Assembly (NCBI RefSeq): GCF_002140915.1
Contig: NZ_NGKU01000001.1
Location: 2,552,030-2,616,029 of the forward strand
Direction: 5' to 3'
From: Candidatus Enterococcus testudinis
GTDB taxonomy: Bacteria > Bacillota > Bacilli > Lactobacillales > Enterococcaceae
DNA: 64,000 nt
In this document: positions 55,026 through 63,067 of the stretch, piece by piece
Numbering within the stretch: the first letter of the stretch is position 1
Layout of the letters: each line of letters opens with the position of its first letter
Notes under the pieces: generated by a model
Database searches by the model: none
What the model was told of the DNA's origin: nothing
What the model saw: only the letters and a program-made list of their open reading frames with translations
Program-made: the position numbers and the translations under genes

Positions 55026-55339
55026 GTACACTCCTTAAACGCATCATCCGGTATCTGCCAACTACACGCCTTCATATCGACACTCCCATTGGGTTTAAAA
55101 AATACCCCTTCAGCAATCAACGCTGCCCGTCTCGTCTCTGCAGAAGGACCTACGAGGACACCATCGGCTCGCACCACGCGATGCGCCGGCAAATGACTTG
55201 GACTATATTTCATCGCACGACCAACTGCCCGTGCCTGATTCAGTTTGCCCAAATACCACGATATTTGACTATAAGACACAACTTTCCCATAAGGGACCTT
55301 TGCCACCAATTCATATACCTCTTGATAAAATGGATTCAA
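55022..55339 (-). CDS. Alkyltransferase-like protein (ATL)
   Basis: A 105-residue protein with the MGMT C-terminal DNA-binding domain (VPYGKVVSYSQIS, ARAVGRAMKYSP, PAHRVVRADG). The methyl-acceptor Cys of PCHR is replaced by Ala, the mark of ATL proteins, which bind O6-alkylguanine and hand it to nucleotide excision repair. The start is TTG. Its stop overlaps the gntR start by 4 bp, so a DNA repair gene is coupled to a sugar regulator. Confidence 0.88.
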   Translation of the reverse strand: MNPFYQEVYELVAKVPYGKVVSYSQISWYLGKLNQARAVGRAMKYSPSHLPAHRVVRADGVLVGPSAETRRAALIAEGVFFKPNGSVDMKACSWQIPDDAFKECT

Positions 55340-55417
55340 CGCATCACCTTCACTTCGATCGTTCTATCGTATTTACGCAGAGCTTACTGGATCTGTACAC
55401 TTTAGTATAGCACAAAA

Positions 55418-55455
55418 AACTGCACTGCCTGCTTTCACACGTGGCTTGTGCAGTT
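55418..55455 (-). terminator. Terminator after uxaC
   Basis: AACTGCAC / GTGCAGTT stem, then TTTTT on the minus strand. Confidence 0.75.
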
Positions 55456-55466
55456 CGATTTTTGGC

Positions 55467-56855
55467 TTATTGATCAAAATCAAAATAAGTCTTTGCGTTG
55501 TGATAAGCAATCTTTTCAACGATTTTGCCTAAGTAAGGCACATCTTTTGGTAATTGCCCGTCTTCTACCCATTCACTGATCACCTGACAAAGAATCCGGC
55601 GGAAATACTCATGCCTTGGGTAAGACAAGAAGCTGCGAGAATCGGTCAGCATCCCGACAAAGTTGCCTAAAATGCCGCCTTCAGCTAACTTTGTCAGTTG
55701 TTGACGCATCCCTGAATAAGTGTCATTAAACCACCATGCAGACCCCAGTTGCAACTTCCCTTTGGTCTCTTCTTGGAAGCACCCCATCAAAGCTGTCAGG
55801 GACACATAATCTTTTGGATTTAAAGAATACAAAATCGTTTTCGATAATTGGGACTTACTTTGCAGCTGGTCAAACAGACGGCTCAATCCACGTTCTAGCC
55901 GATCATCCCCCATCGCATCGCCACCGCTATCTGGCCCTACCTGTTCCAATAATCTATGGCTGTTGTTGCGTGTAGCGGCTAAATGCAATTGTGCTGTCCA
56001 GCCGTAAGCTGCATATTCTTTCATCAAATCAAGAAGAAGCCCCGTTTGGAACAGCTGGATTTCTTTGTTTGATAACGTGTCAGTGGCCATTTTTTTCGCA
56101 AAAATAGCGTCAAGTTGCTCTGGATCATAGCTAGTTGAAGACAATTGTGCCACACTATGATCTGATAATCGGCAGCCGTGCTGATGAAAATAGGCGATAC
56201 GTTTTTTCAGCGCTGCCACTAATTGCGGGTATGTTTCAATTGGCATAGCGGACACTTCCGATAGTTTTTGCACATATTCTTTAAATACAGACAAGTGCAT
56301 GTTCAACGCACCATCGGGTCTGAAGGTCGGATAGACAGCGAAAGATTCGCCAGCCAACTTCTGATGGTACCGTAAATCGTCTGTAGGATCGTCAGTCGTA
56401 CAAATCACAGATACTTTCATTTGTTTGATCAATTGTCTAGGCGTGTAGTTCTGTTCGGCCAGTTTTTGATTGGCTTTTTCCCAAATAAGCGGGGCGTTCT
56501 CTTTCGTCAAAACGTCTTCGATACCAAATATTCGTTTCAATTCGAGATTTGTCCAAATGTAGAGCGGGTTGCCAATACACGCTTCAATTGTTTCAGCCCA
56601 CGCTGTGAATTTGTCATAATCAGCGCCATCCCCTGTGATCAATGCTTCTGGCACACCATTGGCACGCATCAAGCGCCATTTGTAATGGTCTCCGCCTAGC
56701 CATGCTTCAGTGATATTCGCAAACGGCTTGTCTTCATAAATTTCCTTTGGGTCAAGGTGACAATGGTAGTCAATAATCGGTTGTGCTTTCGCATACTCGT
56801 GATACAACTGTCTTGCTATCTTATTTTTTAATACAAAGTTTTCATCTAAAAACAT
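55467..56855 (-). CDS. uxaC: Glucuronate isomerase
   Basis: A 462-residue TIM-barrel isomerase that converts D-glucuronate to D-fructuronate (or galacturonate to tagaturonate). Motifs: IIDYHCHLDPKEIYED with the metal His pair, TTDDPTDDLRYH, and the C-terminal SYPRHEYFRRILC. It is the third gene of uxuB-uxuA-uxaC. Confidence 0.95.
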   Translation of the reverse strand: MFLDENFVLKNKIARQLYHEYAKAQPIIDYHCHLDPKEIYEDKPFANITEAWLGGDHYKWRLMRANGVPEALITGDGADYDKFTAWAETIEACIGNPLYIWTNLELKRIFGIEDVLTKENAPLIWEKANQKLAEQNYTPRQLIKQMKVSVICTTDDPTDDLRYHQKLAGESFAVYPTFRPDGALNMHLSVFKEYVQKLSEVSAMPIETYPQLVAALKKRIAYFHQHGCRLSDHSVAQLSSTSYDPEQLDAIFAKKMATDTLSNKEIQLFQTGLLLDLMKEYAAYGWTAQLHLAATRNNSHRLLEQVGPDSGGDAMGDDRLERGLSRLFDQLQSKSQLSKTILYSLNPKDYVSLTALMGCFQEETKGKLQLGSAWWFNDTYSGMRQQLTKLAEGGILGNFVGMLTDSRSFLSYPRHEYFRRILCQVISEWVEDGQLPKDVPYLGKIVEKIAYHNAKTYFDFDQ

Positions 56856-56872
56856 GTGGCTTGCCTCTTTTC

Positions 56873-57949
56873 TTATCTGCCGATTGCTTTATCGATTGCT
56901 TCCCAAAGTCCCAATAAATAAGAAGCACCAATTGCTCGATCATACAGACCATAGCCAGGACGCCCAGTTTCTCCCCAAATCATTCGTCCATGATCTGGAC
57001 GTATATATCCGTCAAAACCATTCGTATACATCGCTTCTAAGATGCTGTACATATCTAATGATCCTTCTGAAGACAAGTGAGGGGCTTCGTAGAAATCTTT
57101 GTCATTTCCTAGATACTTGATATTGCGCACGTGGGCAAATGGAATACGGTCACGTCGGCAAAATTCAGCCAGAATCTCATATACATTGTTGGCTGGATCT
57201 TCTGCGATACTGCCCGTACATAACGTGATTCCATTAGACGGGCTGTCTACAACATTGCAGATCCAGTCCAAATCGTCTCGATTCTTGACCACCCGCGGCA
57301 AGCCAAAGATCGAATAAGGCGGATCATCCGGATGAACAGCCATCTTGATCCCCACTTCCTCGCATGTAGGAATGATTGCTTTCAAGAAGTAGGCAAAATT
57401 CTCTCTTAACTTATCGTTATCGACATCCTTGTATGCCGCAAATAATTCTTTGACATGGGCCAAACGTTCTGGCTCCCACCCTGGTAATGTATACCCCGAA
57501 CTTGATTCTTCCACTTCTTTCACGATCTCTTCAGGGTCTTTATCGATACCTGCTTTTTCAAATGCCATTGTGAATGATCCATCCGGCAGTTGATAGTTGA
57601 GATCCGTTTTGATCCAATCGAATATCGGCATAAAATTATAACAGATCACCTCAATACCAAAAGAAGCCAAGTTACGAATCGTTTCCTTATAATTCTCGAT
57701 ATATTGATCTCGAGAAGGCAAGCCGATTTTGATATCATCATGGATATTGACGCTCTCAATGACTTTCAATGACAAACCAGCTGACTCAACTTCCTCGACC
57801 AGAGCGCCAATTCGCTCTTTGGGCCAAACCTCGCCTGCTGGAATATCAAATAGGGTCCCCACGATACCTTTCATACCAGGAATTTGCCGAATATCAGCCA
57901 ACTTGATTTTGTCATTTTCTTTGCCGTACCATCTAAATGTCATGTCCAT
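56873..57949 (-). CDS. uxuA: D-mannonate dehydratase
   Basis: A 358-residue xylose-isomerase-like enzyme that makes 2-keto-3-deoxygluconate from D-mannonate. Motifs: MTFRWYGKENDKI, MAVHPDDPPYSIFGLPRV, TLCTGSIAEDPAN, and YIRPDHGRMIWGE. It is just after uxuB, with a stop/start overlap of one base. A GGAGGT lies 11 bases upstream. Confidence 0.96.
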   Translation of the reverse strand: MDMTFRWYGKENDKIKLADIRQIPGMKGIVGTLFDIPAGEVWPKERIGALVEEVESAGLSLKVIESVNIHDDIKIGLPSRDQYIENYKETIRNLASFGIEVICYNFMPIFDWIKTDLNYQLPDGSFTMAFEKAGIDKDPEEIVKEVEESSSGYTLPGWEPERLAHVKELFAAYKDVDNDKLRENFAYFLKAIIPTCEEVGIKMAVHPDDPPYSIFGLPRVVKNRDDLDWICNVVDSPSNGITLCTGSIAEDPANNVYEILAEFCRRDRIPFAHVRNIKYLGNDKDFYEAPHLSSEGSLDMYSILEAMYTNGFDGYIRPDHGRMIWGETGRPGYGLYDRAIGASYLLGLWEAIDKAIGR

Positions 57950-59547
57950 TATTCTTGTAAACCTCCTACTGTTTCATGTAATGTGTGCCGGACCGCGCCC
58001 GTACCTGTAAGCATCTGTTCAAAATAAGTCTGCACTTTACAGGCAAGTCCTGCTTGATATAAATCAAGTCCAAACAATGTTTCATTGCTTAGGATTGGCT
58101 GAATATAGCTAGCAGTATCCATCGCCTCGCCTAATTTGATCGCTGCTAACTGACTTTGCAATTCTGACAACAATGGATCTGGGCTTGGTTCGAAGGATTG
58201 CCCTTCATCGTCGATTGCCAATAAATAACGCAGCCAGCCAGCAATGGCCAATGGAATAAATTGCAATGCATCTACTTGCTCTTTTTCAACATTTTTTTTG
58301 ATTGTTTCACCAAAGCGGATAGCCATTTTTTGTGACGTATCGGTGGCGATTCGCTGCGGTGTATCTGGAATCAATGGATTAGGCAATCTCAAGCGAACGA
58401 CTTCGTCAATGAATGTTTTCGGTTGGATAATGCCCGGATCTTCAACTACGGGTAATCCTTCGTCATACCCGATGCCCTCAACAAGGCGACGAATGTCTTG
58501 ATCCGCCATTTCATCGGCAATCGTTTCAAACCCCAGCAAACAACCAAAAATCGACATGGCTGTATGCAATGGATTTAAGCACGTCGTTACTTTCATGATA
58601 TCTGCTTTATCTACGACCTCTCGGCTCGTTAGGATCACCCCGCCCTTGGCTAAATCAGGGCGACCGTTGGGGAAGTTGTCTTCGATCACTAAATAATGCG
58701 TGGATTCCGTATTTGCAAAGGGGGCAATGTTTGTGCCTTTCTTTGTACGAATCAGTGACAACCCTTCAATCCCCGATTCTGTCAACTGATCTAAAACTAC
58801 TTGCGAAGGATTCGGTGTAATTCGATCAATCATCGACCATGGAAAAGAAATAGTTTCTTTGTCATTCAAATAATCCACAAAGGCTTGGGTTACATGCCCC
58901 TTCATGCACCATTCTGTTGCAATCGTCAAGATTGCCTTTTCGAATCGTTGGCCATTTTGAGAAAAATTGTCTGTTGACACCAACGCAAGCGGCGCTGCAT
59001 TCGATTGAAATCGATCCCATATCAAACTAGTCAAAATACTCATCGTATGGGTAGCAGCATGAGGTCCTGCAACGATGTCTTGTTCTACACTCTTTAAATA
59101 GGCCCCTGTACTTGTCGTTAGACCATAGCCTTTTTCAGTGATCGTGACTGTCACCAGTTGCAGCGTGTGATTCTTGAAAATATCTCTGACAGCTTGATAA
59201 CTTTCGTCACGCGCAGGGTGACAAAAGTAACTAGCAGCGGTTGATTGTAACAATTTTTGTTCAAAATGCCCTTTTTCGTGCATGATCACTTCTAGTATTT
59301 CTTGCTGATACGGTGTATAGACTAGATCAATGATTTCTTCATCAAATGTTTCGCAGACAATGATACCGGTTTCAAAAACACCTTGATCAATCAACGTTTG
59401 GGCAACCTCTGCATGAAATGCACGACAGAGATTTCCGCCACCAAAATGGACCCATTGCGGACATTCTTGAGTATTCTGGATGATTTCTTCTTTTTCTTTT
59501 TGTGGTATATCGACCCCTGCGCCACGTAAATCTTCTAGATCAAACAC
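57949..59547 (-). CDS. uxuB: D-mannonate oxidoreductase (fructuronate reductase)
   Basis: A 532-residue mannitol-dehydrogenase-family enzyme that reduces D-fructuronate to D-mannonate with NADH. Motifs: VHFGGGNLCRAFHAE near the N-terminus, VTITEKGYGL, and DRITPNPSQ; the C-terminal domain holds KVTTCLNPLHTAMSIFG. It is the first gene of the uronate operon. Confidence 0.9.
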   Translation of the reverse strand: MFDLEDLRGAGVDIPQKEKEEIIQNTQECPQWVHFGGGNLCRAFHAEVAQTLIDQGVFETGIIVCETFDEEIIDLVYTPYQQEILEVIMHEKGHFEQKLLQSTAASYFCHPARDESYQAVRDIFKNHTLQLVTVTITEKGYGLTTSTGAYLKSVEQDIVAGPHAATHTMSILTSLIWDRFQSNAAPLALVSTDNFSQNGQRFEKAILTIATEWCMKGHVTQAFVDYLNDKETISFPWSMIDRITPNPSQVVLDQLTESGIEGLSLIRTKKGTNIAPFANTESTHYLVIEDNFPNGRPDLAKGGVILTSREVVDKADIMKVTTCLNPLHTAMSIFGCLLGFETIADEMADQDIRRLVEGIGYDEGLPVVEDPGIIQPKTFIDEVVRLRLPNPLIPDTPQRIATDTSQKMAIRFGETIKKNVEKEQVDALQFIPLAIAGWLRYLLAIDDEGQSFEPSPDPLLSELQSQLAAIKLGEAMDTASYIQPILSNETLFGLDLYQAGLACKVQTYFEQMLTGTGAVRHTLHETVGGLQE

Positions 59548-59565
59548 ATAAACGCCTCCTTCGAA

Positions 59566-59655
59566 ACTAATATATTAGTATTCTAGTTTATCTTTCTAAA
59601 AAATGCAACCCTTTACAAAAGGTATTTCAACTTATATACTAGTTTATATTTTGAT
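59566..59655. promoter_or_regulatory. Operator-rich intergenic region uxuB/gntR
   Basis: A perfect 14-bp palindrome ACTAATATATTAGT (59566-59579) is followed by CTAGTTTAT, and the same CTAGTTTAT recurs at about 59641 (ACTAGTTTATA). These sites lie between the divergent uronate operon and the FadR-type regulator and are good candidates for its operators. Confidence 0.5.
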
Positions 59656-59734
59656 TGCTGATTCAATGACTGTCGAAAGAGCTGTCTACTTAGATAAGCC
59701 TTATCGAAGTACATTGAATGGAAAGAAGCGTTTT

Positions 59735-60403
59735 ATGATGAAACCAACAAATTTTCAACACCAAGCCTATGAATCGATCAAATCGATGATTCTTACGGCA
59801 CAATTGATTCCTGGGGAGAAAATCTCGGAGAAAGACCTAGAAGAGCGGTTAGCTATCGGTCGGACACCAATTAGAGAGGCAGTCATTCGATTACGCAGAG
59901 AATCATTGATTGATGTCATTCCTCAAAGCGGTACATATGTTTCTCGCATGAATACCAAGCAAATTGAAGAAGCCCGTTTCGTTCGTGAAACGTTGGAGAA
60001 GGAAGTATTTGGGATTGCCTGCAAAGTCATTACTTCTGAACAGATCAAAGCATTAGAAAAACTCATTGTTTTGCAGCAGACCTATGCAAAGTTAAAAGAT
60101 GAGCAGGCTTTTTTTCAACTAGATGAAGATTTTCATCACCTGATTTATCAAATAGCAGACAAAGAGAACGTTTGGGATTGGCTGCAAGCTGTCATCTTAC
60201 CTTTAAATCGTTTTCGCTACTTGCGCTTAGAAGTCGAAGCATTGTCTTGGGATGTTATTTTGAATGATCACCAAGAAATCTTGCGCACACTAAACGCACG
60301 AGACAAAAAGAAAATCACCTCGTTGGTGGGGAAACATATCGATGTGATCGACAATGATCTACATGTAGTACAGCAAGCCTATCCGGATTATTTTTCTCAC
60401 TAA
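59735..60403 (+). CDS. GntR-family regulator, FadR subfamily
   Basis: A 222-residue regulator: winged helix in the first 75 residues (LEERLAIGRTPIREAVIRLRRE) and an FCD domain with the metal-ligand pattern (DEDFHHLIYQIADKENV and a C-terminal His in VGKHIDVI). It is divergent from uxuB-uxuA-uxaC and likely represses it, as UxuR-type proteins do. The start could be ATG 59735 or 59738; the ribosome site (GGAAAG) is weak. Confidence 0.85.
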   Translation: MMKPTNFQHQAYESIKSMILTAQLIPGEKISEKDLEERLAIGRTPIREAVIRLRRESLIDVIPQSGTYVSRMNTKQIEEARFVRETLEKEVFGIACKVITSEQIKALEKLIVLQQTYAKLKDEQAFFQLDEDFHHLIYQIADKENVWDWLQAVILPLNRFRYLRLEVEALSWDVILNDHQEILRTLNARDKKKITSLVGKHIDVIDNDLHVVQQAYPDYFSH

Positions 60404-60452
60404 AAGAACGAAGACAATCGTTGCGTTGACTCATCGATCGTCTTCGTTCTTT
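60403..60452. terminator. Terminator after gntR
   Basis: AAAGAACGAAGAC / GTCTTCGTTCTTT stem extended by ATCG/CGAT, followed by a short T-run. Confidence 0.85.
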
Positions 60453-60465
60453 GTGCTGTCTCACG

Positions 60466-61302
60466 CTATTCAATTGGATGATAACTAAACCCTTGACCCA
60501 ATACTTCAGATACACTGCTCACGATCACAAAAGCTTTAGGATCGATGTCTTCAATGATGCGGCGAATCTGCATAAACTCCTGGTCACTGGAAACGATCAG
60601 CAATACTTGCTTCTCTGATTGTTGAAATCCTCCCTGAGCATTTAGCAATGTCGCCCCACGACTGACTTTCTCGAAGACCGCTGTTCGTATCTCTTCTAAA
60701 TGTTTATCACTCATGATCATCAACGATTTCTTGCGATTAAATCCAGTTTCAATATAATTCATCACACCCGATGTAATGACAATCGACAAAATAGCAAACA
60801 AGAATTCCTCAAAACCGAAAACAAATAGGTTCATCAAAACCACGATTGCATCCGTTGCTAACAACCCAATCGCAGGATTAAGGCCAAAATATTTTTTGAA
60901 AATCAGCGGTGGGATCGTTGTACCGCCACTAGAAGACTGATTCTTGTACAAAATCGCTACGCCAACAGCAAAAATCGCACTCCCAAAAATAACAGACAAT
61001 AAGCGATCATCCGCCACTTTTATTTCGGGTACAATCGCTATCGCTAGAGGAAAGGCAAAACTGCCGAACAGCACCTTCAAAAAGGGCCCTTTTCCTAAGA
61101 ATATGTACGCCAAAACCAACATGACAATATTCAATGCCATAATAACCAATGCACGATCCCAACCAACTGCTGATTCTAATAAAATACCAATCCCGCTGAC
61201 TCCACCAGCCGCAACATGATGCGGTCCTAGAAACAGATTGATACTAGCTGCTAAAAGCAATAATGCCATCGTGATTTTCCCATAAGATTTGATATGATTC
61301 AT
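60466..61302 (-). CDS. YitT-family membrane protein
   Basis: A 278-residue protein with five or six membrane helices in the first 170 residues (LGPHHVAAGGVSGIGILLE) and a C-terminal DUF2179 domain with a ligand-binding fold. Function is unknown. Single gene. Confidence 0.85.
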   Translation of the reverse strand: MNHIKSYGKITMALLLLAASINLFLGPHHVAAGGVSGIGILLESAVGWDRALVIMALNIVMLVLAYIFLGKGPFLKVLFGSFAFPLAIAIVPEIKVADDRLLSVIFGSAIFAVGVAILYKNQSSSGGTTIPPLIFKKYFGLNPAIGLLATDAIVVLMNLFVFGFEEFLFAILSIVITSGVMNYIETGFNRKKSLMIMSDKHLEEIRTAVFEKVSRGATLLNAQGGFQQSEKQVLLIVSSDQEFMQIRRIIEDIDPKAFVIVSSVSEVLGQGFSYHPIE

Positions 61303-61677
61303 AGTTTCCTCTTTTCTATTCGCTATCGGTTCCTATACACAGCAACATCTTTATTTTCTTACTCACTACTATACGCCCATTTGATATCTCCGACAAAGTT
61401 TATGTTTAGCCACAATGTATACGAGTCAATACCAGTCTTTAAGTCACCTATGAACTACAGACTGAAGAAAACTAAATACTACCTTGCCTTTAAACAACGG
61501 GTAGATAAAATATTAAAAAAAGTATCCATTCTTAAAATGATCTTCTCCCATTTTATAGTGCCACAAAGATAACACGAAAAACAATCATTTTTTTCACTTT
61601 CAACTGATTTTTTTGCACATTTATGACTGTTAGTTATAAGTAAGAAACGTATCTTTGGTTTTTCAATTAATCGTACT
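61303..61677. other. Intergenic AT-rich region without supported gene
   Basis: About 375 bases upstream of the YitT gene. Short open frames exist on both strands but have no ribosome site or recognisable protein. I see no RNA gene. Confidence 0.5.
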
Positions 61678-61731
61678 TTTGACATTCTCATGTCAAATTC
61701 TCTTGACTATCCAATTTGATTCCCTTATCAT
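61678..61731 (+). promoter_or_regulatory. Promoter with operator dyad for the YrdC-like gene
   Basis: TTGACT (61703-61708), 17-base spacer, TATCAT (61726-61731). Immediately upstream is a perfect dyad TTTGACAT TCTC ATGTCAAA (61678-61697). Confidence 0.6.
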
Positions 61732-61819
61732 CAATGTTAACAACTTCTAATCAGAATTTTCAGAATATTCCACCTTGTTTTCAGTAAGAATATTCATGAA
61801 TCAAGAAAGGATGAATCAC

Positions 61820-62602
61820 TTGAATCAAGAAAAACAAATCAAATGGTCAGGGGAGCCTACCCAACCTGCAATTGATCTATTGCAAGAAGAAGGCAATGTC
61901 GTGGTCTGCCCAACAAAAGTTGGCTACATTATTACAGTTTCAGATAAAAAAGGGCTAGAACGCAAATTTTCAGCGAAAAACCGAAAACGCAATAAACCCG
62001 GCGTCGTTCTTTGCAGTTCCTTAGAACAATTACATGAATTGGCAGAATTGAATGCTGAAACGGCAGCGGTGTATGAAACATGTTGGCAGAATGATGTTCT
62101 TTTTGGTGCCATTTTACCTTGGAAAGAAACCGGTAAAACATATATTCCAGCTGATGGTTCTGAAGAATTGATGACAGATGTGCGCGGCACAAGTTGTTTT
62201 GTAATCAAATTTGGGGTACCAGGCGAACAAATTTCTAAAGCGCTATGGGAGAAAGATCATACATTATTATTTGCTAGTTCAGCCAACCCTTCTGGCAAAG
62301 GCAATCGTGGCTTGGTCGAAGGCATTGGCGATCAAATCGCTGAAGAAGCTGATTTAATCATTGAAAGCAATGAATATGTTGCCTCAATCCAACCAGATAA
62401 ATCAATTGAAACACGTTATGAACAAGGGGTAATGGTATCTTTTGTCGATAAAGAAGGCCGTTTGATTCCTGAGCAAGGTGATCAGCGCTCTGTCACACCA
62501 GCGCCTGTCTTGATACGTAAAGGATTAGATGTGGATAAGATTCAAATGTATTTATCTGATACATTCAATTCTTGGGATTATCGTCATGGTGAATATTATT
62601 AA
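61820..62602 (+). CDS. YrdC/Sua5-domain protein
   Basis: A 260-residue protein with the YrdC fold: VVVCPTKVGYIITVSDKKGLERKFSAKNR in parts, KPGVVLCSS, and FASSANPSGKGNRG (nucleotide loop). It is related to the TsaC/Sua5 threonylcarbamoyl-AMP synthases, but the canonical KxR/SxN set is altered and there is a C-terminal extension ending RHGEYY, so the reaction is not certain. The start is probably the TTG at 61820 (AAAGGA at nine bases); ATG 61796 is the alternative. Confidence 0.72.
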   Translation: MNQEKQIKWSGEPTQPAIDLLQEEGNVVVCPTKVGYIITVSDKKGLERKFSAKNRKRNKPGVVLCSSLEQLHELAELNAETAAVYETCWQNDVLFGAILPWKETGKTYIPADGSEELMTDVRGTSCFVIKFGVPGEQISKALWEKDHTLLFASSANPSGKGNRGLVEGIGDQIAEEADLIIESNEYVASIQPDKSIETRYEQGVMVSFVDKEGRLIPEQGDQRSVTPAPVLIRKGLDVDKIQMYLSDTFNSWDYRHGEYY

Positions 62603-62607
62603 ATAAA

Positions 62608-62660
62608 ATAAAACTGATCTGATCATTAGATGTTTGTCTAAAGATCAGATCAGTTTTTTT
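62608..62660. terminator. Terminator between YrdC-like gene and MmcQ-like gene
   Basis: AAAACTGATCTGATC / GATCAGATCAGTTTTTTT stem with a loop; it serves both converging genes. Confidence 0.85.
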
Positions 62661-63051
62661 ATTTCTCGTTTGGATCTATCTCTGCTCGTTGCTTTTTAGT
62701 CAGCTTTGCTTTGACTAATTCATAGGATACTTGGATCAGTTGTTCGATTGCTTGAACAGCCATTTCTTCATTGGCAATGTGTATGGAATTCCAGTGGGTT
62801 TTATTGGCGTAGTACCCTAGAATAATGACGCCAGGAAATTGTTCTCGTAAAGACTCATTCACTTCAGGCAAGTTTTTGAGTGTAATCAGTGAATCTTCAG
62901 CAGCCTCTGGTGACATCATACCAAACTGTTTCCCTAGCAAATCAAAATAAATCGTATCCCAGTCTTCTCGATAATAGACTTTAGCTCCGGGCAACGTTTG
63001 TCCGAATTGTTGCAATTGATCCATCTTTTCTTTTACTGCTTGCAGATCCAT
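62659..63051 (-). CDS. MmcQ/YjbR-family protein
   Basis: A 130-residue DUF419 (CyaY-like fold) protein: VYYREDWDTIYFDLLGKQFGMM, the GVIILGYYANKTHWNSI motif and EQLIQVSYELVKAKL. Its role is unknown, with weak DNA binding proposed. It ends just after the LPXTG gene on the same strand. Confidence 0.85.
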   Translation of the reverse strand: MDLQAVKEKMDQLQQFGQTLPGAKVYYREDWDTIYFDLLGKQFGMMSPEAAEDSLITLKNLPEVNESLREQFPGVIILGYYANKTHWNSIHIANEEMAVQAIEQLIQVSYELVKAKLTKKQRAEIDPNEK

Positions 63052-63067
63052 TCTATTCCCCTTTCAT

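Noticed and set aside
61294..61691. Two short open frames in the gap before the YrdC-like gene
   Set aside because: They overlap in opposite directions, lack ribosome sites and resemble no known protein.
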